Assembly: GCA_900546325.1 (NCBI GenBank)
Contig: URCR01000032.1
Coordinates: 1 to 33,595, forward strand
Length of the DNA stretch: 33,595 nucleotides
Source: an uncultured Lachnospiraceae bacterium
Lineage (GTDB): Bacteria > Bacillota > Clostridia > Lachnospirales > Lachnospiraceae
Direction of reading: 5' to 3'
Made by a program: the position numbers and the translations under genes. The notes beneath the pieces were generated by a model, which worked only from the letters and a program-made list of their open reading frames with translations, made no database searches and was not told where the DNA came from. Shown piece after piece: positions 16,684 through 24,046 of the stretch. The first letter of the stretch is position 1. Each line of letters opens with the position of its first letter.

Positions 16684-17664
16684 GTGAAAGCAGAGATATT
16701 GAAGATGCTCCGGGAGAGCGGCGGGTACCTCTCCGGACAGGAACTGTGCGAACGGTTCCAGGTGTCCCGGACCGCAGTCTGGAAGGTCATCTCACAGCTG
16801 AAAGAAGAAGGATATGAGATCGAGGCGGTGAGAAACAAAGGCTATCATCTCAAAGAGAGCCCGGATGTACTCTCAAAGGAGGAAATCGAAAGCAGGATCG
16901 ATACACGGACGATGGGGCGATGTGTAGAATATTTTCCGGAGACGGACTCTACGAACATCCGCGCGAAGCAGGCGGCCGGCCGGGGAGCTGCGCATGGGAT
17001 GCTTTTTGTGGCGGACAGGCAGAGTGCCGGAAAGGGGCGCCGGGGGCGAAGCTGGGATTCCCCGGAAGGGACTGAGATTTTTATGTCCCTGCTGTTACGG
17101 CCGAAGTTTGCTCCGGGCAAGGCGCCGATGCTGACGATTTTGATGGCGATAGCCGCGGCAGAGGCAGTAAGGGCGAAGACAGATCTTGATGTAAAGATCA
17201 AGTGGCCGAACGATCTTGTGACCGGCGGCAGGAAGATCTGCGGAATCTTGACGGAGATGAGTGCAGAGATCGATTACATCGACCATGTGGTGATCGGAGT
17301 CGGAGTGAACGTAAACCGGAAGACGTTTCCGGAAGAACTCAGGGAGAAGGCGACCTCACTTTTGCAAGAGGGAGGGGTTCCGGTAAAACGGTCAGAGCTG
17401 ATCGCAGAGATCATGTGCCGCTTTGAGAAGCTTTATGAGCAGTTTGAAAAAGAGCAGAGTCTTCACTTTGTGCAGCAGAGATACAATGAGCAGTCGGTAA
17501 ACTGCGGACAGAAAGTGACTGTTCTGGAGCCGCAAAGAAACTGGGACGGGCTTGCTCTTGGAATCAATGAAGCGGGAGAGCTGCTTGTGGAAAATGAAGC
17601 GGGAGAGATTCTTACGGTTTATGCCGGCGAAGTATCTGTGCGCGGAATTTACGGATATGTGTAA
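16684..17664 (+). CDS. birA: Bifunctional biotin-protein ligase and biotin operon repressor
   Basis: A 326-residue protein. It has an N-terminal helix-turn-helix (about 1-60, with LSGQELCERFQVSRTAVWK), a central biotin ligase domain with GKGRRGRSW (biotinyl-AMP binding) and IKWPNDL, and a C-terminal SH3-like domain (about 275-326). It makes biotinyl-5'-AMP and attaches biotin to carrier proteins such as the acyl-carboxylase BCCP. When biotin is plentiful it can repress biotin genes. It starts at GTG, three bases after the argF stop, with GGGGG in the argF end as ribosome site. Confidence 0.93.
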   Translation: MKAEILKMLRESGGYLSGQELCERFQVSRTAVWKVISQLKEEGYEIEAVRNKGYHLKESPDVLSKEEIESRIDTRTMGRCVEYFPETDSTNIRAKQAAGRGAAHGMLFVADRQSAGKGRRGRSWDSPEGTEIFMSLLLRPKFAPGKAPMLTILMAIAAAEAVRAKTDLDVKIKWPNDLVTGGRKICGILTEMSAEIDYIDHVVIGVGVNVNRKTFPEELREKATSLLQEGGVPVKRSELIAEIMCRFEKLYEQFEKEQSLHFVQQRYNEQSVNCGQKVTVLEPQRNWDGLALGINEAGELLVENEAGEILTVYAGEVSVRGIYGYV

Positions 17665-17711
17665 AGGTATAGAGACATATCAATCAATTTAGAAAAATGG
17701 AGTAACAAAAG

Positions 17712-18041
17712 ATGTACGAAGACAAAGTAGTATTGTGCGGGGCGAACTCGTATGAAAAGAAATATTATCTGAATCCGGACTTTGAGGCGCTGCCGCAGGA
17801 GATCCAGGATGAACTGAAAATCATGTGTGTACTTTATACAGAAGATGTTGGAGGGATTCTCACACTTGTATTTGAGGAGGACGGGACACTCTGCCTTGAA
17901 GTGACAACAGAGGATTTTGACCCGATGTTCGATGAGATCGGAAGCAAGCTCAAGATCAAAGAGATACAGCAGACAAAAGAGGAGTTGTTAAGATCACTGG
18001 AGCTTTACTATAAAGTATTTTTCTTAGGAGAAGCAATTTAA
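17712..18041 (+). CDS. Small acidic conserved protein (DUF6145-like)
   Basis: A 109-residue soluble protein, rich in Glu and Asp, with no signal peptide or membrane segment. From memory it matches a Lachnospiraceae family catalogued as DUF6145, regularly found between birA and coaX. Two sections can be seen: an N-terminal part with KVVLCGANSYEKKYYLNP and a C-terminal helix-rich part (IKEIQQTKEELLRSLELYY). Its stop overlaps the first base of the coaX ATG, so the two are coupled. Function is unknown; the constant neighbours suggest a cofactor or translation-related housekeeping role. Confidence 0.75.
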   Translation: MYEDKVVLCGANSYEKKYYLNPDFEALPQEIQDELKIMCVLYTEDVGGILTLVFEEDGTLCLEVTTEDFDPMFDEIGSKLKIKEIQQTKEELLRSLELYYKVFFLGEAI

Positions 18042-18808
18042 TGTTATTAGTTATAGATGTTGGAAATACAAACATTACACTGGGTGTATATAAGGAAGAA
18101 AAGCTGGAAGCGAAATTCAGAATGACGACAAAGCTTCCGAGAACGTCAGATGAGTATGGGATTTCCCTGTGTGATCTGATTGAACATCAGGGGTTTGAGA
18201 TCCGGCAGATCGATGCAGTCATCATCGCCTCTGTTGTGCCGGATATCATGCACTCTCTGACAAGTGCGATCATCAAATATCTGGATGTCTATCCGCTTGT
18301 CGTCTCAAGAGAGATCGAGACAGGGATCAAGATCGGGATGGACAACCCGCGTATGGGACCGGACCGGATCGTTGATGCAGTCGCTGCATATGAAAAATAC
18401 GGAGGTCCGGTGATCGTCGTCGATTTCGGGACAGCCACGACCTATGATGTGATCGCGGAGGATGGATCCTTTATGGGAGGATGCATTGCAACCGGAATCC
18501 GTACGTCCGCACGGGCGCTCTGGGGAGGAGCGGCGATGCTGCCGGAGATTGAGATCAAGAAGCCGGATGTGATCATGGGGCAGGAGACGATCACAAGTAT
18601 GCAGGCGGGACTTGTATACGGCTATATCGGACAGACAGAATACATTGTCCAGAAGATGAAAAAAGAAGCAGGGCTGGAGAATGTAAAAGTCATCGCGACC
18701 GGAGGACTTGGCAAGATCATCGTCACGGAGACGGATGTGTTTGACGCTTATGACCAGAACCTGACACTGGACGGTCTTCGGATCCTGTACGAGAAGAATA
18801 AGAGATAA
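18041..18808 (+). CDS. coaX: Type III pantothenate kinase
   Basis: A 255-residue ASKHA-fold kinase for the first step of coenzyme A synthesis (pantothenate to 4'-phosphopantothenate). Motifs are VIDVGNTNITLGVY (phosphate loop), NPRMGPDRIVDAVAAY (pantothenate pocket) and DFGTATTYDVI. Length and motifs fit CoaX, which needs a monovalent cation and resists feedback by CoA. It begins inside the stop codon of the preceding gene (TAATG). Confidence 0.95.
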   Translation: MLLVIDVGNTNITLGVYKEEKLEAKFRMTTKLPRTSDEYGISLCDLIEHQGFEIRQIDAVIIASVVPDIMHSLTSAIIKYLDVYPLVVSREIETGIKIGMDNPRMGPDRIVDAVAAYEKYGGPVIVVDFGTATTYDVIAEDGSFMGGCIATGIRTSARALWGGAAMLPEIEIKKPDVIMGQETITSMQAGLVYGYIGQTEYIVQKMKKEAGLENVKVIATGGLGKIIVTETDVFDAYDQNLTLDGLRILYEKNKR

Positions 18809-18826
18809 AAAGCAGAAAGGAAAGAG

Positions 18827-19804
18827 ATGATACACGAAAACAGATTGAAAATAGGGACAGTAGAGTTGGAGAATCCATACATACTGGCACCGATGGCAGG
18901 AGTGACCGACCTGCCTTTTCGCTTGCTCTGCAAGGAGCAGGGAGCAGGTCTTCTCTGTATGGAGATGGTCAGTGCGAAGGCAATCCAGTACAAGAATAAA
19001 AATACGCAGGATCTCCTTCGCATCCATGAAGAAGAACGGCCGGTTTCCCTCCAGCTGTTCGGTTCTGAGCCGGATACCATCAGTGAGATTGCAAAGCAGA
19101 TCGAGGAACTTCCCTTTGCGATCCTAGATATCAATATGGGATGCCCGGTGCCGAAGATCGTCAAAAACGGAGAAGGCTCTGCGCTGATGAAACAGCCAAA
19201 GCTTGTCTATGAGATTGTGAGCAAGACCGCGAAGGCGATCAAAAAGCCGGTCACTGTTAAGATCCGGAAAGGATTTGACGATTCCTGCATCAATGCAGTG
19301 GAAATTGCAAAGATAATTGAGGAGGCGGGCGGCGCCGCGGTGGCAGTCCATGGCCGGACGAGAGAGCAGTATTATTCCGGGCAAGCAGACTGGGAGATCA
19401 TAAGGAAAGTGAAAGAGGCGGTGTCGATCCCGGTTATTGGAAATGGAGATGTGATTTCAGCGGAGGATGCCGTGCGGATGCAGGAACTGACAGGGTGTGA
19501 CGGGGTGATGGTAGGAAGAGGAGCACAGGGAAATCCGTGGATCTTCCGCGAGCTGGCCGAATACGGACGGACCGGAAACATTCCGTCTCGCCCATCACCG
19601 GAAGAATTAAAGGAGACCATGCTTCGCCACGCGAGACTTCAGATCGAGTATAAAGGGGATTATCTCGGGATCCGGGAGATGCGGAAACACGTCGGATGGT
19701 ACACGACCGGATTAAAAGGAGCGGCGGCTTTGCGGGCAGAAATCAACCAGGTGCAAAGTTACGAGGAATTGGAACAATTACTTGGAAACAAATTGACATT
19801 ATAG
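18827..19804 (+). CDS. dusB: tRNA-dihydrouridine synthase
   Basis: A 325-residue FMN enzyme reducing uridines in the tRNA D-loop. The TIM-barrel part has LAPMAGVTDLPFR (FMN), NMGCPVPKIVKNGEGSAL with the catalytic Cys, VHGRTREQYYSGQADW and GNGDV, followed by a C-terminal helical domain (about 245-325). DusB-type enzymes next to greA/lysS are common in Firmicutes. The promoter of greA overlaps its last codons. Confidence 0.93.
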   Translation: MIHENRLKIGTVELENPYILAPMAGVTDLPFRLLCKEQGAGLLCMEMVSAKAIQYKNKNTQDLLRIHEEERPVSLQLFGSEPDTISEIAKQIEELPFAILDINMGCPVPKIVKNGEGSALMKQPKLVYEIVSKTAKAIKKPVTVKIRKGFDDSCINAVEIAKIIEEAGGAAVAVHGRTREQYYSGQADWEIIRKVKEAVSIPVIGNGDVISAEDAVRMQELTGCDGVMVGRGAQGNPWIFRELAEYGRTGNIPSRPSPEELKETMLRHARLQIEYKGDYLGIREMRKHVGWYTTGLKGAAALRAEINQVQSYEELEQLLGNKLTL

Positions 19805-19821
19805 GCAAAAACATGTATAAT
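19793..19821 (+). promoter_or_regulatory. Consensus sigma-A promoter of greA-lysS
   Basis: TTGACA (19793-19798), exactly 17 bases, and TATAAT (19816-19821): both hexamers are perfect. The -35 lies in the last codons of dusB. An untranslated leader of about 90 bases follows before AGGAGG and the greA ATG. Confidence 0.85.
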
Positions 19822-19920
19822 GTTGAAATTGTGAAAATAGAATTATTTTACAGAAAATATTCGCTGAAAAGCTGACAAATAATAGGGGAATGTTATAAGC
19901 ATACAAGGAGGTAATATGCA

Positions 19921-20403
19921 ATGGCAGACAAAAAAACAATACTTACTTACGCAGGGTTAAAGGCGCTGGAAGAAGAGCTGGAGAACCTCAAAGTAGTAAA
20001 ACGTAAGGAAGTTGCAGCAAAGATCAAAGAGGCAAGAGAACAGGGTGACCTATCAGAGAATGCAGAGTACGATGCTGCAAAAGACGAACAGAGAGATATC
20101 GAAGCAAGAATCGAAGAGATAGAGAAGATTTTAAAGAACGCAGAAGTGGTTGTAGAAGATGAAGTAGATTTTGACAAGATCAATATCGGATGTTCTGTGC
20201 TCGTATATGACAAGGAATTTGACGAAGAAATCCAGTTTAAGATCGTAGGTTCCACAGAGGCGAACAGTCTTCAGGGAAAAATCTCCAACGAATCTCCGGT
20301 AGGACAGGCACTGCTTGGCAAGAAAGTCGGAGATGAGATCGAAGTGGAGACACAGGCAGGCGTTATGGAGTACAAAGTGTTAAAAATAGAAAGAGCAAAC
20401 TAA
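19921..20403 (+). CDS. greA: Transcription elongation factor GreA
   Basis: A 160-residue factor that enters the RNA polymerase secondary channel and triggers cleavage of backtracked RNA. It has an N-terminal coiled coil (about 1-78) with the acidic tip at QGDLSENAEY and a C-terminal FKBP-like domain (about 82-160). Length is typical. A full AGGAGG lies nine bases before the ATG, and a perfect promoter precedes the gene. lysS follows after a few bases, so both share this promoter. Confidence 0.95.
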   Translation: MADKKTILTYAGLKALEEELENLKVVKRKEVAAKIKEAREQGDLSENAEYDAAKDEQRDIEARIEEIEKILKNAEVVVEDEVDFDKINIGCSVLVYDKEFDEEIQFKIVGSTEANSLQGKISNESPVGQALLGKKVGDEIEVETQAGVMEYKVLKIERAN

Positions 20404-20415
20404 GGAGTGAGAGAA

Positions 20416-22377
20416 GTGGCTGAACAGAAGAAGGTACAGGAGCAGGACGTAAACCAGCTCAGACAGGTACGCCGGGAGAAACTGGCAGACTTGCAGGCAA
20501 GTGGAAATGACCCGTTCGTCATTACAAATTATGATGTGACACATCACAGCATGGATATCAAAGACCATTTTGAAGAGATGGAAGGAAAAGACGTAGCGAT
20601 CGCAGGACGTATTATGTCCAAACGTGTGATGGGAAAAGCGTCTTTCTGCAATGTTCAGGATTTACAGGGAAACATCCAGTCTTATGTCGCAAGAGATAAC
20701 ATCGGAGAGGAAGCTTACAAGGCGTTCAAGAAGATGGACATCGGTGACATCGTCGGAATCAAAGGAGATGTCTTCCGCACAAAGATGGGAGAGATTTCTA
20801 TCCACGCACAGGAAGTGACATTGTTATCGAAGAGTCTTCAGATCCTTCCTGAGAAATTCCACGGTCTGACAAACACAGATTTACGTTACCGTCAGAGATA
20901 TGTAGACCTGATTATGAATCCGGACGTCAAAGATACATTTATCAAGCGTTCTAAGATTCTCAGCGCGATCAGAAAATACTTAGACGGACAAGGATTTATG
21001 GAAGTAGAAACTCCGATCCTCGTTTCCAATGCAGGAGGAGCAGCAGCAAGACCGTTCGAGACACATTTTAATGCACTCAATGAAGATTTTAAGCTGCGTA
21101 TCTCACTGGAGTTATATTTAAAGAGACTGATCGTCGGCGGTATGGAACGTGTCTATGAGATTGGACGAGTATTCCGCAACGAGGGACTGGATACAAGACA
21201 CAACCCGGAATTTACACTGATGGAATTATATCAGGCATATACAGATTACAACGGAATGATGGATCTGACAGAAAATCTCTACCGCTTTGTAGCACAGGAA
21301 GTTCTCGGAACAACAAAGATCACTTACGGTGGAGTAGAGATGGATCTCGGAAAACCGTTCGAGAGAATCACAATGGTAGATGCAGTGAAGAAATACGCCG
21401 GCATCGACTGGAACGAAGTGGAAACACTCAAAGAAGCAAGAGCACTTGCAAAAGAGCATAAAGTAGAGTTTGAAGAGCGCCACAAGAAAGGTGATATTCT
21501 CGCGCTGTTCTTTGAGGCATTCGTAGAAGAGCATCTGATCCAGCCGACATTTGTCATGGATCACCCGATCGAGATTTCTCCACTGACAAAGAAGAAACCG
21601 GAGAATCCAGAATATACAGAACGTTTCGAGTTCTTCATGAACGGATGGGAGATGGCAAACGCATACTCAGAATTAAACGACCCGATCGATCAGAGAGCAC
21701 GTTTCAAAGCACAGGAAGAACTGCTTGCACAGGGTGATGAGGAAGCGAACACAACAGACGAAGACTTCCTCAATGCACTGGAGATCGGTATGCCTCCGAC
21801 AGGTGGTATCGGATTCGGAATTGACAGAATGTGCATGCTTCTCACAGATTCCGCAGCAATCAGAGACGTTCTCCTGTTCCCGACAATGAAGTCACAGGGT
21901 GCAGCGAAGAATGAGGCAAACAACGCTGCACAGTCAACTCCAGTAGCTGCAAAAGTAGTTGTTCCAGTAGAAGAAACAGCTGCACCAGCGAAGGTTGAGA
22001 TCGATTTCTCTAATGTAGAAGTAGAACCATTATTTGAAGATATGGTTGATTTCGATACATTTAGCAAGTCAGATTTCCGTGCTGTAAAGGTTAAAGAATG
22101 TGAAGCAGTTCCGAAGTCTAAGAAGCTTTTGAAGTTCGTATTAGATGATGGAAGTGGCGAAGATCGCGTGATTTTAAGCGGTATTCACGATTATTACGAG
22201 CCGGAAGAGCTGGTTGGAAAGACATTGCTTGCAATCACAAACCTTCCTCCACGTAAGATGATGGGAATTGATTCCTGCGGTATGATTATCTCCGCTACAC
22301 ACCTTGTAGAGGGAAGAGAAGGACTTAATGTTCTCATCCTTGATGACAAGATTCCGGCAGGAGCGAAATTATACTAA
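20416..22377 (+). CDS. lysS: Lysyl-tRNA synthetase (class II) with C-terminal tRNA-binding domain
   Basis: A 653-residue enzyme charging tRNA-Lys. I choose GTG at 20416, eight bases after AAGGAG; the in-frame GTG at 20407 overlaps that ribosome site. The N-terminal OB fold (about 55-140) reads the anticodon. The class II core (about 170-495) has FRNEGLDTRHNPEF (motif 2) and GGIGFGIDRMCML (motif 3). The usual bacterial enzyme ends near residue 500. Here an Ala/Val/Pro/Glu linker (about 500-545) leads to an EMAP-II/MetRS-beta-type tRNA-binding OB domain (about 548-653, with VKVKECEAVPKSKKLLKF and LPPRKMMGIDSCGMI). The extra domain probably raises tRNA affinity. Its codons look more AT-rich than those of the core. 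Confidence 0.93.
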   Translation: MAEQKKVQEQDVNQLRQVRREKLADLQASGNDPFVITNYDVTHHSMDIKDHFEEMEGKDVAIAGRIMSKRVMGKASFCNVQDLQGNIQSYVARDNIGEEAYKAFKKMDIGDIVGIKGDVFRTKMGEISIHAQEVTLLSKSLQILPEKFHGLTNTDLRYRQRYVDLIMNPDVKDTFIKRSKILSAIRKYLDGQGFMEVETPILVSNAGGAAARPFETHFNALNEDFKLRISLELYLKRLIVGGMERVYEIGRVFRNEGLDTRHNPEFTLMELYQAYTDYNGMMDLTENLYRFVAQEVLGTTKITYGGVEMDLGKPFERITMVDAVKKYAGIDWNEVETLKEARALAKEHKVEFEERHKKGDILALFFEAFVEEHLIQPTFVMDHPIEISPLTKKKPENPEYTERFEFFMNGWEMANAYSELNDPIDQRARFKAQEELLAQGDEEANTTDEDFLNALEIGMPPTGGIGFGIDRMCMLLTDSAAIRDVLLFPTMKSQGAAKNEANNAAQSTPVAAKVVVPVEETAAPAKVEIDFSNVEVEPLFEDMVDFDTFSKSDFRAVKVKECEAVPKSKKLLKFVLDDGSGEDRVILSGIHDYYEPEELVGKTLLAITNLPPRKMMGIDSCGMIISATHLVEGREGLNVLILDDKIPAGAKLY

Positions 22378-22425
22378 GACAGTGAAAATCGTTCACGATT
22401 GACAACAAATTTGTAGTGATTGTTG

Positions 22426-22471
22426 AGGGCACTTTTTGAAAGAAAAAATCTTTCAGAGAGTGCCCTTTTTT
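22426..22471 (+). terminator. Terminator of the greA-lysS operon
   Basis: AGGGCACT (22426-22433) with AGTGCCCT (22459-22466), reinforced by inner GAAAG/CTTTC, followed by a run of T. Two smaller hairpins (GTGAA/TTCAC at 22382-22396 and CAACAA/TTGTTG at 22403-22424) lie just before it. The rest of the gap to 22640 shows only a likely -10 (TATAAT, 22590-22595) for the next module. Confidence 0.88.
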
Positions 22472-22640
22472 GACTTTATAGGAAGACCGACTACGGCGCT
22501 CTCTTGAATTTGTAAAGGCAGTAACAGAGAGTGAAAATTAACTGGAAAACATTTAGAAAACAGTTGCTAAAACAGGAAATATTGGATACTATAATAATAT
22601 AAAGATAAAATATTGATAAAATTATGATAAGGAGGATTAT

Positions 22641-22898
22641 ATGATACAGATAAGACCAGTTTCTGATTTAAGAAATAAATTCCCTGAAATTGAAAAAGCT
22701 GTTGGAAGTGGGGATCCAGTATATTTGACAAAAAATGGTCATGGTGCAATGGTTGTGTTGAGTTTAGATGCCTATTCTAGACTTACTGACAGTGTTGAGA
22801 CAGCATTAGATGAAGCGGACAAATTTGCTGCAGAAAACACTACAAGATATACACATGAAGAAGTTTTTTCAGGTCTTCGGAGGAAACTAAATGTCTGA
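22641..22898 (+). CDS. Phd/YefM-family antitoxin
   Basis: An 85-residue protein. The N-terminal part (about 1-50: IRPVSDLRNKFPEIEKAV, VYLTKNGHGAMVVLSLDAY) is the Phd/YefM DNA-binding fold that represses its own operon. The C-terminal tail would wrap the toxin. AAGGAGG precedes the ATG and a TATAAT box is 46 bases upstream. The gene is AT-rich relative to the housekeeping genes on either side, in keeping with an acquired module. It overlaps the toxin frame by eight bases. Confidence 0.85.
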   Translation: MIQIRPVSDLRNKFPEIEKAVGSGDPVYLTKNGHGAMVVLSLDAYSRLTDSVETALDEADKFAAENTTRYTHEEVFSGLRRKLNV

Positions 22899-23220
22899 TA
22901 CAAAATATGAATTAAGATATTTACCGCTTTTCTATTAGGACTTAGAAGAAAAGTTAATGTATATTGCAGAAAACCTAAAAAATAAGCAAGCGGCAAATGA
23001 TTTATTGGATGCTGTTGAAAATGCAATATTAGAAAGATTGCCAAATGCAGAATCATTTGAACCATATTATTCCCCGAAGGAAAGACGTTATAATTATTAT
23101 CGGATCTATGTAAACAATTATGTTGTTTATTATGTTGTGATAGATGATGAAGGTCCTGATAAAATTATGGAAGTAAGGCGATTTTTATATAATAAACAAA
23201 ACAGGGAAGAGTTGATTTAA
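22891..23220 (+). pseudogene. RelE/ParE-type toxin interrupted by a TAG codon
   Basis: Starting at the ATG that overlaps the antitoxin end, the frame reads MSDTKYELRYLPLFY, then TAG at 22936-22938, then continues in the same frame with DLEEKLMYIAENLKNKQ and runs to residue 109 with the RelE/ParE-type fold (YYRIYVNNYVVYYVV, then IMEVRRFLYNKQNR). The stop sits where family members have an acidic residue (typically ...FYEDLEE), so a single G-to-T change (GAG to TAG) explains it. No frameshift is present. The downstream frame could restart at ATG 22957 and make an 87-residue toxin lacking its first strand and helix, probably inactive. A sequencing error or suppression cannot be excluded. Confidence 0.8.
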
Positions 23221-23490
23221 AGAAAACATAAAATTAGATAAAAGTGTTAGAGCATGTAGAAATCGACTCCTAATATTTACAAAAAGTTTGTCTCACTAAG
23301 CACCACAGACGAATATTTTCAAGTTTCGGACTATGGAGAAACTTATTCGTTCTCTGTCTGGGGCAGACGATACTTTTGGACAGCTGCTCTCTTGCGGCGG
23401 CTCTTGCCAGACTACCGGAACAGTAAGAATTTCAAGTGTATGAAAATCAGGACAGTTTTCTAGAAGAGATTTTAGAGAACTGTCTTTTTA
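23221..23490 (+). other. Non-coding stretch with strong RNA-like structure, ending in a terminator-like hairpin
   Basis: No gene is seen from 23221 to 23528. Between 23305 and 23357 three helices stack into one long hairpin: ACAGA-CGAAT with ATTCG-(TTC)-TCTGT, then AAGTTTC with GAAACTT around a ten-base loop. GTCTG (23356-23360) could instead pair with CAGAC (23364-23368). A direct repeat CTCTTGC (23388-23394, 23400-23406) follows. The block ends with GACAGTTTTCT paired to AGAGAACTGTC (23451-23484) and TTTTT. It could be a small RNA or a decayed element; I recognise no known riboswitch class. Confidence 0.4.
23451..23489 (+). terminator. Rho-independent terminator
   Basis: GACAGTTTTCT (23451-23461) pairs with AGAGAACTGTC (23474-23484), one mismatch, followed by five T. 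It closes whatever is transcribed from the toxin-antitoxin module or the structured stretch. Confidence 0.75.
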
Positions 23491-23528
23491 TAGTTATTTT
23501 TATAACTTTTGTGCGTCTACGTTGAAAA

Positions 23529-23543
23529 TGAAAATTGTTTTCA
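23529..23543 (+). promoter_or_regulatory. Fur-family operator 1 (metal operon)
   Basis: TGAAAAT-T-GTTTTCA has the 7-1-7 symmetry of Fur/Zur/PerR boxes (reference TGATAATnATTATCA) and ends three bases before the -35 hexamer. Repressor bound here would cover the promoter. Confidence 0.6.
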
Positions 23544-23545
23544 TA

Positions 23546-23574
23546 TTGACTTTCTGAGATGAAATTGGTATAAT
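23546..23574 (+). promoter_or_regulatory. Sigma-A promoter of the metal uptake operon
   Basis: TTGACT (23546-23551), 17 bases, TATAAT (23569-23574). It lies between two Fur-family boxes. Confidence 0.8.
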
Positions 23575-23575
23575 A

Positions 23576-23590
23576 TGAGAATAATTTTCA
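23576..23590 (+). promoter_or_regulatory. Fur-family operator 2 (metal operon)
   Basis: TGAGAAT-A-ATTTTCA, a second 7-1-7 palindrome starting two bases after the -10, around the expected transcription start. Together with box 1 it brackets the promoter. Confidence 0.6.
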
Positions 23591-23621
23591 AATTATAGAG
23601 GATACAGGAAGGAGGAAAAAA

Positions 23622-23921
23622 GTGTACACGAAAAAGCAGAGACATACAGCAGTATTTATAGCCTTGTTGATAGCCGCAGTGACTCTTTTTTCGCTGCTCT
23701 TCCTTGTAAAAGAGATAGATCACAAATGTGCAGGAACGGACTGTCAGATCTGCAGTGTGATCCAGCAGGCAAAACAGATCCTCAGACATCTCGGAGGCGC
23801 TGACTTTCACAGTACGGAGGGGCTTCTCATCGTACAGTACAGTATGGTGCTTTCTTTTTGCGCACTGTTGTTTCTCCCGTGTTTTTCTCTTGTAAAATGG
23901 AAAGTAAGATTAGATCATTAA
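23622..23921 (+). CDS. Small two-segment membrane protein with a Cys/His motif, first gene of metal operon
   Basis: A 99-residue protein starting at GTG, seven bases after GGAGG. Membrane segments lie at about 10-29 and 69-90. Between them an outward-facing loop of about 40 residues has HKCAGTDCQIC, that is H-x-C-x4-D-C-x2-C, which could bind a metal ion. The C-terminus is short and basic. I do not recognise a named family, but have seen similar small proteins (H-x-C-x4-D-C-x2-C before a helical loop) beside zinc-type ABC importers in related Clostridia. The Fur-box promoter lies directly in front, so it is the first product of the operon. A metal sensor, an accessory of the importer, or a metal chaperone are all possible. 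Confidence 0.7.
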   Translation: MYTKKQRHTAVFIALLIAAVTLFSLLFLVKEIDHKCAGTDCQICSVIQQAKQILRHLGGADFHSTEGLLIVQYSMVLSFCALLFLPCFSLVKWKVRLDH

Positions 23922-24046
23922 ACAAAACCTTATAGACCAAGGGGATATTTTGGCTGTTTTTAAAGATTGACAGAAGATTTCCTTGTATTTTTGCGCCTAT
24001 TTTTACGGAAATTTTGTAAATGGAAATAGAACGGAGGTTTTGAAAT

